Source: Strongylocentrotus purpuratus
Taxonomy: Eukaryota; Echinodermata; Echinoidea; Camarodonta; Strongylocentrotidae
Length of the DNA: 64,000 nt
Reading direction: 5' to 3'
Assembly (NCBI RefSeq): GCF_000002235.5
Contig: NW_022145611.1
Location: 6,591,242 to 6,655,241 of the forward strand
Shown here: positions 9,910-54,531 of the stretch, one piece after another
Layout: each line of letters begins with the position of its first letter
Position numbering within the stretch: the stretch's first letter is position 1
Notes under the pieces: generated by a model
The model's database searches: none
Told to the model about the DNA's origin: nothing
Seen by the model: only the letters and a program-made list of their open reading frames with translations
Translations under genes and position numbers: made by a program

Positions 9910-10260
9910 CACCCGCTGCGTTTAGTCATGATTCATTGGCTAAGCATTGGCCTCGTTACTGTGAGCCCCCAGGATCAAAACCGTGTCGATGTCCTATATT
10001 AGTGCCCTTTTATGAGGTATTAATCCCCATTACTGTCAGTTATGACTTCAGGACGTAGGTCCCCTAGTTGATTAGCATTGTAACACACAAATACTTTAGC
10101 ATTTACGCAAAACAAACACTCCCCAATTGTCATTCAATTAAATCTGAGAATTATACTTTTATCTATTAGAAATAAATCATTGTCAAAATCATTCAATAAA
10201 TTGGGGTAAAAATAATTATTCCACCATTATGACCAACAGTGCATATGCATTCAATTTGAT
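9910..10260. repeat. Diverged copy of AKT intron 4 sequence
   Basis: CGCTGCGTTTAGTCATG...CCCAGGATCAAAACCGTGTCGATG...GACGTAGGTCC...AATCTGAGAAT matches 26,760-26,950 in order, with clear divergence and about 67 bp that copy B lacks. It lies 3' of the AKT gene. Either an old tandem duplication or a dispersed repeat family. Confidence 0.5.
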
Positions 10261-10568
10261 TACATTACGAAAATGGCCTGTTCCATATCACCACTGCTCA
10301 AGCTTCTTGAATATTTATCAGCAGGTATTTGCATTATAAAATGGCATTATCGCCATATCAATGAGACTCGGAAAATAATAAAACTAACAACTTTTAAATA
10401 AACAATTATTTTAAACTCTGAAGTAGAAGCAAAAAGAAAAGGGCAAATTTAAATGACCTTGAATAAACTATAATCATATATTGCCTTTCTAGTAATAAGA
10501 ATGTGCTAGTTAAGACTTCAAACAAAAATGACTAGAGACGAGAGAAATATGTGTTAGTTCAGTCAATT

Positions 10569-10574
10569 TTTATT
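10569..10574 (-). terminator. Candidate AKT poly(A) signal AATAAA
   Basis: TTTATT on the plus strand, i.e. AATAAA on the AKT strand, in the context GTTCAATAAAAATTG. It is the best-placed of several AT-rich hexamers downstream of the stop. Cleavage site not proven. Confidence 0.4.
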
Positions 10575-10854
10575 GAACATTATAAGATGCACAAAATACA
10601 CATCCGATATATACCAAGAGCCACATACAGCACAATATTACATAACCTTCTCTTTCTTATTATTTATTAATGACAATTATTAATGGCATTCCCGGGCTAA
10701 ATCATGACAAAACTTTCCTCTGTTTTATACCTTTTCTTTTTGAAAGATAACAGCTCCTTTACTCACACAGATGCAAATATTTCACTTGCAGAATATAAAA
10801 CTATTTTTCTACTTTTGCAACTATTACCTGAAGAGGAATAAATGACATAAGACA

Positions 10855-11010
10855 GGCACGTAGCCACGGGGGGGGGGGGGGGGGCACGTGCCCCCCCCCC
10901 CCATTTTTTTCTCTAAGATCGATTGAACTTTTTTAGACCCCTCCCTAGGACGTCGATCAATTACAATATGTGCCCCTCCCCCCAAACATCAAACTCTGGC
11001 TACGGCTACG
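10855..11010. repeat. G/C-homopolymer repeat in the AKT 3' UTR
   Basis: CAGGCACGTAGCCACGG then 16 or more G, then C runs, ending near CTGGCTACGGCTACGG, an imperfect inverse of the start. Same style as the elements at 16,640, 47,510, 50,970 and 52,618. Confidence 0.5.
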
Positions 11011-11981
11011 GCTCTCTGTATGAGAGCATTGTTCATGCTACAGACTTTAAAAAGCTTTGTGAAATTTAGTTTTTCCTGTACATATATACTTTCTATTTTG
11101 TTGACATATACTGTACATTCCACAAAAAAGAACGAATACCCTTTTAGTATCTCTTATTATATAATTCATCCCAAGTATACCTTTTTGTAGTAAAATTGTT
11201 CACGTTAAACTTTTAACATCGTCCATGTACACATGTTTTCAACACAAGCAAATCCTGACTACAGAAATTTGCTTTGAATATTTCTTTGTACAAATGACTA
11301 AAACATTTTATAAAAAATATTAGTTTTAGTCGATACCTTTCTCCAATATAAAGTCAATACAATGAACATATCTTTGTTAGTCATAGAACTCATAATGTCT
11401 TTCATAAAAAAGACCATCTTCTAAAGTGACATTACAATTGAACTTGTGCTATTCCATTGATGCAATGTAAAATAAATTTACACTTCTTCCTTTCTTTTTC
11501 TTTTTTTTTCCTTCTTCTTTTTGGCAGTCACAAAATAAGCAGCACAAATGTTCCTGGAAGTTTATCGCAACTTGCAACCATTGCTCTTTCTTTCTCCATT
11601 GTTTCTCCCTGTATGTTGACACTGTATGAAGTGTGACAAATAATCATGCTCAGTTGCTATGGAAACCCCTCCTCTTCTTCAGTACATCAGAGGTCAGAGG
11701 TCAACTGCATCATGAAGAGGTGATTGTTTGAATGCTATCACAAGTCAGATTCACAAAGTTTCATCACTCCATGTAGAGTAGTCCGATGATTCAATGATAA
11801 GCTAGTATTGAAGCTGCAACGACAAACCCTCAACCTGGTCGCTAAAGCCATTACCACAAGACGCTCAGAGCAAGCTGACGAAGGCGAAGAGATGTTTTGA
11901 TGATTGCCAATGGGTGGAGAGGTCGGGTGAGGACTTCGAAGCGAAACAGAAGTGAGATGGAGAGAGATGGGGTTGCTTGGC

Positions 11982-45310
<33,329 letters not shown>

Positions 45311-46201
45311 TGTTGTTGTTATCTGGTGTTGGGAAGAAATAAAGAGAGAAAATGAGATGACAGCTGCAGGGTACTTTCTATGTTCTATATTTTCAATCAA
45401 GATATATAGCTATGGTAATGAAAATGGAGAATTCTTATTCTTGAAATTTGCGTTAGATAGCACAGTTGATGGTTCGTCTCTGTTGCAGAACTCATCTACA
45501 CCCCCCCCCCTTTTTTCTAATATTTGAAGTTAATTTTTATTGGATACACATATATTAACATATGTAAAAACATTTTGAAATTGAATATAATCTAAAACTT
45601 GTATCGAAACCAAAGAGTTTTGTGACTACACTAATGTGTAGCCTATATTATTATTTCTACTAAATATTCATCCCCGACATTCAAACAATAAAACGTTCAT
45701 CAAATCTGCATATAAACTTAACTTCATCCAGTTTAGAAAACTCTATCACCCCAATTGCTTTTAAAGGTCAAATTCTCATTTCACACACTGGAAAATGTAC
45801 AGAAGCAATATTTATATTTCTGATTTCCCCAATACAATTACAAAATCTGTAAATAAGTTTATTAATTATTTGGTTAGCAATTCAGTCACAAAAACAGATC
45901 AGCTATAATGGTGCAGGCCAACATTGGACTACTATTCATATTAAGGAGAATCCCATTTCGGTGCAGAGTTTTCCATACTGTACCCTTCTCTCAAACGAGA
46001 TCACAGAGCCCTCAGTAGGCCTGTCTTCATCAGCTCGAGTTGGCCAAATAGCATTATGATTATGAATGACAAAGAAAGCGGACAAAATATACAGTTCCTC
46101 AGGTAGACAAAGGAACATCCCTTCACTGCTATTATGTAAAAATGTGTAGAACAGGTGTCACATGCATATTCACTTTTTAATAACCTCCAGATCTCATTCC
46201 C
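45311..46201. other. AKT upstream region
   Basis: Expected to hold AKT 5' UTR and promoter. No TATA or CpG-rich block stands out; a C run at 45,500-45,510. The frame at 45,285-45,527 on the plus strand overlaps AKT exon 1 antisense and is a shadow. Confidence 0.4.
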
Positions 46202-47752
46202 CTTGTGACATCATCTGTCAGTCATCAATGAGCTTACTTGAGAAAGTGGTATGTATCTTTGCCGAAGTCGACCACCTGTTACATTACTTAATATAGTGGC
46301 AACATACAAGTTGCTATGTCAGACATGCTGTAGCATCACCAGGAAGACAAATGTATAGTACATTATGTATGGAAGCATGCAATTCTATTATGAACGTGTG
46401 CTAAGCTGGGGGAAATTACATACCATTGTCTATTCTAGAATATTAGTTTAGTCTGACATGTCTGACATAACAACTTATATGCTCAAAATTTATATTTCAC
46501 ACACTACATAACTCAATGAAATTGATATCAACTTGAAGGTATTTTTATTATCCATCTGTTGACACCAATTCCATTGGTGATTAGAGGTTTTATCTTTGAA
46601 ACTCGATGTAAACACACTAAACACGTCCTCAATACATTAATACACATACAGTTAATACACATTTGGACAAAAATGTAGTTTTTGTGGAAATCAAATCAAT
46701 AACTTTGGGTTGCTATAACTTTCACTGAAAAGAGATATAAGCCTCACCTTTGCAAAGGATATTTTCCTTGTAGATGGACAAATTCCTGGAAAGTTACGGA
46801 AAAAGGTACCTCTCCGATTTCGATACATGTATATGGAAAATAACAATTTTTGATGTTTAAAATTCAATATTTCGAAAAAGATCGCAAAAAATCATGTGTT
46901 TTACTTAATTGTTTATGTTGGTTGATCCCAACAAATTACTATTATTCGTCAAAAGGGCCTATTTTTTGGACGCCCCCTCCGACTTAGTGGTGTTCACTAC
47001 AAATGATTAAAAAAAACACCTCTGAAAGAGACCTAAAGTTTTTTAGTTTTAAATATTAATAGTCTACTAACCAAAAGGCAAAGCTTCAGATCAGTTCACT
47101 CTTCTGTTCAGTCTCTACTAGTCTCAAATCTGTATCGATGTAGAACGAAAGCTTCAGTCTCCGATATCGACGGTTGTTCTGCTGAGATTACATCTGGCTC
47201 CTCTGACCGCCTCTGTACATAATAAAGTTAGGTTACAACCAGCGCTGACAGTTGTCGGCGGACAAATGTTGATGAAACGCCTTGTTGTCTGCTGCCTCGA
47301 GATCACTGGAGCGAAGAAAGATAACAATGTATAGCAAGAATCCCTATTCAGTGAAGGTTTATCATTTCTATGCAAATGCTTCTTCTACCATCTTAACCAG
47401 TGGTGCGTTTCAAACTCCGAATGGTGTGGGCATCATCCCATGGTTGTGTCCAGTATTAAGGGCGTGTTTTGCTACTTGCTGACTTATCTGAGGGCCCCAG
47501 GGGCGTACGCAGGGGGGGGGGGGGGGGTTTGGGGGTTCAAACCCCCCCTTTGGTATTTTTATGTGTGTAAACCCCCCTAAAAAAAACTAAAACCCCCCCT
47601 TCCTTTTTTTTTTTTTGTTGTTTGTTTGTTTAAATTAAAAAAAAAAAAAATTATGCCCACGGCTAACGTAAAGTGACCTTACCCCCCCCCCCCCCCACGA
47701 AAAAAAAAAATGTCAAATTTTCAAATTTCGAGACCAAAAAAAAAAGTGTCCT
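46202..47752. repeat. 1.55-kb tandem unit 1
   Basis: Begins CTTGTGACATCATCTGTCAG and ends in a CCAAAAAAAA...GTGTC junction that runs directly into unit 2. It contains the empty sites of insertions found in unit 2 (TTCGATACATG at about 46,817, AAATATTAATAGTCTAC at about 47,064). It also ends with the G-run element GGGGCGTACGCAGG. Confidence 0.88.
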
Positions 47753-48378
47753 CTTGTGACATCATCTGTCAGTCATCAATGAGCTTACTTGAGAAAGTGG
47801 TATGTATCTTTGCCGAAGTCGACCACCTGTTACATTACTTAACACAGTGGCAACATACAAGTTGCTATGTCAGACATGCTGTAGTATCACCAGGAAGACA
47901 AATGTATAGTACATTATGTATGGAAGCATGCAATTCTATTATGAACGTGTGCTAAGCTGGGGGAAATTACATACCATTGTCTATTCTAGAATATTAGTTT
48001 AGTCTGACATGTCTGACATAACAACTTATATGCTCAAAATTTATATTTCACACACTACATAACTCAATGAAATTGATATCAACTTGAAGGTATTTTTTAT
48101 TATCCATCTGTTGACACCAATTCCATTGGTGATTAGAGGTTTTATCTTTGAAACTCGATGTAAACACACTAAACACGTCCTCAATACATTAATACACATA
48201 CAGTTAATACAAATTTGGACAAAAATGTAGTTTTTGTGGAAATCAAATCAATAACTTTGGGTTGCTATAACTTTCACTGAAAAGAGATATAAGCCTCACC
48301 TTTACAAAGGATATTTTCCTTGTAGATGGACAAATTCCTGGAAAGTTACGGAAAAAGGTACCTCTCCGATTTCGATAA

Positions 48379-48482
48379 GACACCCAACTACGAGAAGGAA
48401 GAAAATGAAATTGAACTGGAAGCCCGACTGCTGAGAACACAGCATTCTTCCAGAATCTCGGAGAGAGAGAGTGAGAGAGTGA
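48379..48482. repeat. 105-bp insertion in unit 2
   Basis: Unit 1 reads TTCGATACATG; unit 2 reads TTCGATA, about 105 bases, then GTGATACATG, with GATA on both sides. The insert ends in a GA-rich run. Origin unknown. Confidence 0.6.
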
Positions 48483-48721
48483 TACATGTATATGGAAAAT
48501 AACAATTTTTGATGTTTAAAATTCAATATTTCGAAAAAGATCGCAAAAAATCACGTGTTTTACTTAATTGTTTATGTTGGTTGATCCCAACAAATTACTA
48601 TTATTCGTCAAAAGGGCCTATTTTTTGGACGCCCCCTCCGATTTAGTGGTGTTCACTACAAATGATTAAAAAAAACACCTCTGAAAGAGACCTTAAGTTT
48701 TTTAGTTTTAAATATTAATAG

Positions 48722-48981
48722 CCCGGCCCCCCCACTCAGTGTTATTTAGGGTACGCATATGCGTGTTCCAACCGACCCCCCCTTTTCAGCAAAAGTCCGG
48801 TGTGTAAAGTCAATACGGCTCGACCTTTTTCTTTTGTATACGAGCCTTTTTCCGCACCCCCCCTTTTCAGCAAAAGTCCGGTGTGTAAAGTCAATACGGC
48901 TCGACCTTTTTCTTTTGTTACGAAAAGGACATTTTGGCAACACGCATGCGGTCATTTTGAAACCTGAGTGGGGGGGCCGGG
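48722..48981. mobile_element. hAT-like MITE, 260 bp, 8-bp target duplication
   Basis: Perfect 18-bp inverted ends CCCGGCCCCCCCACTCAG, flanked by ATTAATAG (48,714-48,721 and 48,982-48,989). Unit 1 keeps the unduplicated site (47,062). The inside holds two copies of a 78-bp repeat with GTCCGGTGTGTAAAGTCAAT. An 8-bp duplication suggests the hAT superfamily. Confidence 0.85.
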
Positions 48982-49173
48982 ATTAATAGTCTACTAACCA
49001 AAAGGCAAAGCTTCAGATCAGTTCACTCTTCTGTTCAGTCTCTACCAGTCTCAAATCTGTATCGATGTAGAACGAAAGCTTCAGTCTCCGATATCGACGG
49101 TTGTTCTGCTGAGATTACATCTGGCTCCTCTGACCGCCTCTGTACTTAATGAATAGGGTAGGTTACAACCAGG

Positions 49174-49302
49174 GGGCGTTTCATGAAACATAATAGTCGA
49201 TGGTTTTCATCATGCATTTTCACTGACAATTTTCCAGGCCTCTGATTGGTCACATTTAGTCAGCGCTGACAGTACTGTTGTCGGCGGACAAATGTTGATG
49301 AA
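49174..49302. mobile_element. Short MITE with GGCGTTTCATGAAAC ends
   Basis: GGGGCGTTTCATGAAACATA at the left faces GTTGATGAAACGCC at the right, with CAGCGCTGACAG inside. Unit 1 has only the right part (47,233-47,281), so unit 1 has an internal deletion or unit 2 a fuller copy. Confidence 0.55.
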
Positions 49303-49663
49303 ACGCCTTGTTGTCTGCTGCCTCGAGATCACTGGAGCGAAGAAAGATAACAATGTATAGCAAGAATCCCTATTCAGTGAAGGTTTATCATTTCTATGCA
49401 AATGCTTCTTCTACCATCTTGACCAGTGGTGCGTTTCAAACTCCGAATGGTGTGGGCATCATCCCATTGAATGTTGTGTCCAGTATTAAGGGCGTGTTTT
49501 GCTACTTGCTGACTTATCTGAGGGCCCCAGGGGCGTACGCAGGGGGGGGGGGGGGGGTTGGGGGTTCAACCCCCCCCTTTGGTAAATTTTCAAATTTCGA
49601 GACCAAAAAAAAAAAAGTGTCCGCTTACCACCCCCAAAGCAAAATAAGCCCACTCAATAATTA

Positions 49664-49687
49664 ATAAATATATATATATATATATAT
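49664..49687. repeat. (TA)n microsatellite
   Basis: About ten TA units. Confidence 0.95.
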
Positions 49688-50151
49688 TCAAACGTCATAG
49701 CGATTCATGAGGCATTTTGAAAGTTTTAAGAAAATTTCTTCAAATTCCAGGAAAATTGGGTGTTCTTTTTCAGGAAAGTCTATCCAAACGAGTGGAAGCA
49801 CTGCATGCATGACTGTTGGCTCTGTTTTTCAAAACTGTAACAATTCTCCTTGTATCAGATATAGACCCAAAACAAGCATCATTATCTTCAGTATATAAGT
49901 GTCATTTCGGACTTTCAGCTTTCATAGAAATCACTTCTGGACCGTCAAAGAATAAACTTTGAGAACCACTGGCCAACGCATTATAATACACATCAGGACC
50001 AGCTTGACAAGGAGAAAGTTATCGATCTCAACGGAGTGTCAATTTTTTATGACTTTCTTCTTTGTTCGATTTCTACAATCTCCCCCCTGGATTTGTCTGC
50101 TTCCACTAAGACTAAACTTTTTTTAACGAAGGGATGCCAATTAGTAGGCGT

Positions 50152-50154
<3 letters not shown>

Positions 50155-50188
<34 letters not shown>
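50155..50188. repeat. (GA)n microsatellite
   Basis: About 16 GA units. The two overlapping frames here are artefacts of it. Confidence 0.95.
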
Positions 50189-50192
<4 letters not shown>

Positions 50193-50419
50193 GATACAAT
50201 GTCAGGAAAGAGACTAGAGAAAAAACGGGAAAAAACGGGGAAAAATAAAACATTGTGCTCAGGGCGGCGCTCGGTAGGGGGGTGCCTTTTTTACGTTTGA
50301 AAAGTGACATTTTCCTTTTTAAGCAGTAACCCTTCCCCTTCTAATACGTGCTTATTTTCACCTCTGATAACAATTTATACTCATTGAGAGGAAAGGGGTA
50401 AAACTATACATTTCTCAGC

Positions 50420-50760
50420 GGCGGTAATACCAGAATTTTTCAAAGGGGGGGGGGGGTCGAAGGCAACGAGTGCGCGAAGCACACTGCAATCGCCCCTAAA
50501 CGCTAGCCCTACTGGATTGGGTCAAGAGACAGACCACATAATTATACAGAGCACATATTTATATATAAATGAGTTGTTTGAGCTTATTTTACTTTCTAAT
50601 GGATCCGTTCAACATGGTAGAGATTTGGGGGGGGGGGGGCCTGGCAGAGTCCTTGCTGGGGGTTCCGGAGCAAAGCCCCAGGACGCTCTCGAGTTTGGCA
50701 ATTCAAAACATCTAGATAGTCGTCGTGGGCGATAAAAACTCTAATCCATCCCTTGAAATT
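50420..50760. repeat. G-run element with GCGCGAAGC-type words
   Basis: G run at 50,443-50,456 followed by CGAGTGCGCGAAGCACACTG, and a second G run at 50,626-50,639. Same repeat style as 9,001 and 52,618. No gene. Confidence 0.4.
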
Positions 50761-50967
50761 AAAGGTCTAGTGCCCATATTGAGTGCTCTTTTTAAAGTGC
50801 AATAAAGCCCTCATTAAGGCATTCCATCTCATTCAGTAGTAGATTACGACCTTAATACCGTAGACAACACTCAATGGGAATATGGGATGATGCGAAGACA
50901 ATGGGGATTGCTACGATCGACGCCAGGTCGACGTCCTTTTAATACACTGCCTTGAATGGGACGTCAC

Positions 50968-51086
50968 ACGCAGGGGCGTACGCAGGGGGGGGGGGGAAGT
51001 TTAGGGGTTCAAACCCCCCCCTTTGGTATTTTTATGTATGTAAACCCCCCTAAAAAAACCTAAAACCCCCCCCCCCCCCCCCCTTT

Positions 51087-51130
<44 letters not shown>

Positions 51131-51360
51131 TATTTAAAAAAAAAAAAAAAAAAAAAAAAAATTATACCCACAGCTAACCTAAATAAGGTGACCTTACCCC
51201 CCCCCCAACGACAAAAATGTCAAATTATGAAATTTCGAGACCAAAAAAAAAAAATAATGTGTCCGCTTACACCCCCCCCCCCCCCCCCCCCCCCCACTGA
51301 GCGACTTTTCGGCTGGCTGAGTCGTTGCGATTTTTTTTGACCTCCAAAAAAAAAAAAAAG
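50968..51360. repeat. Homopolymer-rich GGGGCGTACGCAGG element
   Basis: CAGGGGCGTACGCAGG, then runs of G, C, T (about 50), A and C. The same element, in other lengths, ends tandem units 1 and 2 (47,505 and 49,540). Base counts in the runs are not reliable. Confidence 0.65.
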
Positions 51361-52072
51361 TGTCCGCTTACTTCTGGTCAAGAATGGTAAAAGAATCTGT
51401 CTTCCTTAAAAGGATTAAGTCCTTCACTACTCTTAGGGATAGTTACATTTCTTCGCTCCATCAGTGATCTCGATGCACAACAGACAGCAAGAAGAAGGTA
51501 TTTCAATTATCCATTTGTTGACACCAGATCCATGGTAATTAGAGGTTTTACTTATAGGTTATAAGTTATATAGTTAACTCGGTGTAAACACACCAAACAC
51601 GTCCTTAATACACGTATTATTCATGCAGTTAAAACACATGTGGGCAAAACTGTCGCTTTTGTGGAAATCAAATCAATAGCTTTGGGTTGCTATACAGGCG
51701 CGGATCCAGGGGGCGAGCGGGCCTTGCCCCCCCCCCCCCCCGCAAAAAAAAGAGAGAGAGAGAGAGAGATATAGAAGGAAAAGAAGGGGAAGAGGAGAGA
51801 AGGGGAAAGAAAGAAGAGAAAGAAGAAAAGAACGGGTGAACAGAAGGGGAGAACAGTTGCGATTTGTTTTTCTTTTTTCTTTTCAATTTCATTTTATTGT
51901 TCATATTTCACATTTTACAATCTTCATTTACAACACATTGATACACTAAGTTTCAGGTAATTTAGTGTAGACACAAAGGAAATGCATCAAATGAAGTTAT
52001 ATACTTGCCTTCGACTAGTTCACGACAAACCATTCACTTATAAAACATTTAAATACGTAATTGCTATTGGTG

Positions 52073-52077
<5 letters not shown>

Positions 52078-52112
<35 letters not shown>
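52078..52112. repeat. (TA)n microsatellite
   Basis: About 17 TA units inside the composite element. Confidence 0.95.
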
Positions 52113-52116
<4 letters not shown>

Positions 52117-52617
52117 GAATTATAAATTCAAATTGAAAAAAATATAAAAGTATTTGCATTATTCAGCAAACATTGATGGAGCACAGAGTGCAAAATGCTT
52201 GAATGTTGTATATAACAGCCCTGACCAGGATGTATCACAGGTGTTTATTGAAAGTACCTGTATCTTTTCAGATCACGGAAATAAGGAGGAGTAAGATATT
52301 TATAAATTTGGATATTCATTAGTTCATTTACCAGCTGCTGTTTTCACTTTGTACTTACAACATGCAGGTGGTTTTTAGTGGTGTATCGAACTCTGTTTAA
52401 TGTTTTTATTTAATAATAATAATAAAAATAATAGTGTATGTGTCACAAATAAGGTATCAAAATATGCCTCATCTGACGGTAATTGACACTCCGCACCCTG
52501 AACCCCATCAGGGGCCCTAAGGCGAGCCACTGAATGCTCATCTGATCGTAATTTATTGCGTTAAACCCCTGAGTTTCCGGGGGCGGATAAGGTATCAAAA
52601 TATGTTCATGTGACCGC

Positions 52618-53045
52618 AGGCGCGTAGCCAGGGGGTGGTGGGGGCGGCCCCCCCCCCCCAAAAAAAAAAAACGCCGGCCAAAAAAAGAGGACATAGGAAG
52701 AAAACGGAGCAGACAAAAAACATTTTTGAAATTCAGACAAGGATTATTTTCGAGAACGGTACAACGAATCGTCTTGTTTATTGAGATTACAAAGCTTCCA
52801 CGCTTCGCGCAGGAGGTGGCGGAACTGAATTCAGACGAGGATTATTTTCGAGAACGGTACAACGAATCGTCTTCTTTCTCTAATGATTTAATGAAACGTT
52901 AAAAGCGCGGGAGGGGGAAAACTGTATTCAGACGAGGATTATTTTCGAGAACGGTACAACGAATCGTCTTCTTTCTCTAATAATTTAATGAAACGTCAAA
53001 GCTTCGGCGCTTTGCGGAGGAGGGAGGGGGAAATCGCCCCTCCCT
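52618..53045. repeat. Transposon end and three 120-bp units
   Basis: CAGGCGCGTAGCCAGGG followed by G/C runs, then three units with GAGAACGGTACAACGAATCG and GCTTCGCG-type hairpins. The inverse of the array at 16,240-16,660. Confidence 0.7.
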
Positions 53046-53122
53046 GCACCCCCTCCCCATTCAATGCTGGTACGTACCAATATTTGGCTCACATAATTCC
53101 AAATTCTTCTTCTTCTTCTTCT

Positions 53123-54485
53123 TCAAAATAATCTGCCTCCTTCACTGCTGAAGATTTTTGCAGATATGGGCGAGTGCATGTGTGTGGCGACATGGGGATG
53201 CCCAGGTGTGCAGGTGAGAGGTGTATACATAGTGCCAGTAAAAAAATTGCCGGAATTTACTTCCCCCCCGGTCTTTAGTTGTCGCTGGAAGGCTTCCACT
53301 GATGGAGCCAGGACAACCTCAAGAGGGAGAGCGTTCCACTGTCGAACAGTGCGAGGAAAGAAGGAGTGAAAGTGTAATTGCTCTGTTCGTGACTGCATGA
53401 CAAGATAAATACAGTAAAGACGAGACGATCTTGAGTTCTTACGACTGTTGCCGTTTGGATGTAGTGGTGGATGTCAAATTTAATCAAAGAGTGGTGCATC
53501 TTGTACAGTAAGGTGAGACGTTGATGCTCTCTTCTCTTCTGGAGGGAGGTCCATCCAAGTTGACTCAGCGTGTCAGAGACGCTAGATGTGTGATGATAGC
53601 GGCTGAGAACATATCTCGCTGCTCGTCTCTGGACCATCTCCAACTGGTTTACACATCTGATGGTGTGCGGATCCCAGACAGCACTCCCGTACTCAAGAAG
53701 AGGGCGAACGAGAGCCTGGTATGCAGTGGTCTTAAGCCGAGTGGAGTTGACACGCAGGTTCCTAATTCTAAGAAAGGCTAGGGTGTTGTTTGCCTTCTTG
53801 CAAGTGGCAGATACATGCTGTGTCCAGTTGAGGTCAGCAGTGGGAGTAATGCCAAGGTATTTGGCAGCTGACACAGACTCCAAGATTTCTCCATTGAGTG
53901 AATAATGATGGACATACTTGGTCTTCTTCCTGGAGACAGTTATGACCTGGCATTTCTTTGGATTTAGTGCCATCATCCACTTGCTTGACCACCTACAAAG
54001 CTGATCAAGATCCTGCGCTGTAGCAAGACTGCATCCTCAGGTGTCTGGATGGTATGGTACAGAACCGTGTCATCGGTGAAGAATCTGACTTTCGTTGAAA
54101 GTTGGTTTGGCAGGTCATTTATGTAGAAGAGGAAGAGGCAGGGTCCGAGTACTGACCCTTGAGGCACACCTGACTGGACCTCTACCGTTGATGACGTATG
54201 ACCATCCAGAACAACTTGCTGCTTACGGTTGGAGAGGAAACTGGATATCCAGTCAATGTTGTGGCCTCTCACACCATAGTATTCCATCTTCTTCAGAAGC
54301 CTCGATCTGGTGACCTTGTCGAAGGCTTTACTGAAGTCGGTGATTACTATGTCCGTCTGATTGTTGTCCTCCATGTTGTTCAAGAGGTCGGTGACAAAGC
54401 CAGTCAGTTGGAGTTCACACGACTTCTTAGCTTAAACCATGTTGAAGTGGGCATCAGAGGATACTTCTGCGTGCATGACCCATGA
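53123..54485 (-). mobile_element. CR1/Rex-type LINE, RT to C-terminus, broken
   Basis: Minus strand order: QTDIVITDFSKAFDKVTRSR, QVVLDGHTSSTVEVQSGVPQ, GSVLGPCLFLFYINDLP, catalytic FTDDTVLY (about 54,065; normally FADD/YADD), then after a frameshift NPKKCQVITVSRKK, AAKYLGI, LVRPLLEYGSAVWDP, LEMVQRRAARYV, and finally RTVRQWNALPLEVV. 5' truncated (no endonuclease), frameshifts near 53,990 and 53,390. It lies inside the composite element. Confidence 0.85.
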
Positions 54486-54531
54486 TGTTAATTTGGCCCC
54501 CCCCCCCCTAAGAAATCCTGGTTCCGCGCCT

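Larger units (their letters stand above)
10550..11981 (-). other. Probable AKT 3' UTR
   Basis: AT-rich sequence after the AKT stop with no conserved coding content. A canonical AATAAA on the minus strand lies at 10,574-10,569, which would give a 3' UTR of about 1.4 kb. It is interrupted at about 10,855-11,010 by a short G/C-homopolymer repeat element. The long minus-strand frame at 11,738-12,151 is read-through of this UTR and not a gene. Confidence 0.45.
47753..49626. repeat. 1.55-kb tandem unit 2 with insertions
   Basis: Same order as unit 1, very similar, but enlarged by about 105 bp at 48,379-48,482, a 260-bp TIR element at 48,722-48,981, and about 90 bp at 49,174-49,262. A third, more diverged partial copy is at 51,500-51,692 plus 54,532-54,840. 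Confidence 0.88.
51693..54531. mobile_element. Composite element with CAGGCGCGGATCCAGG ends
   Basis: Left end CAGGCGCGGATCCAGG, right end CCTGGTTCCGCGCCTG, an inverted pair with two mismatches. It splits the third copy of the tandem unit: the flank TTGCTATA on the left resumes as GCTATAAATG on the right (uninterrupted TTGCTATAACTTTCAC at 46,714 and 48,262), so GCTATA is the likely target duplication. It holds a CR1-type LINE (53,123-54,480), a 120-bp array and a (TA)n tract, so it is a nest. Confidence 0.65.
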
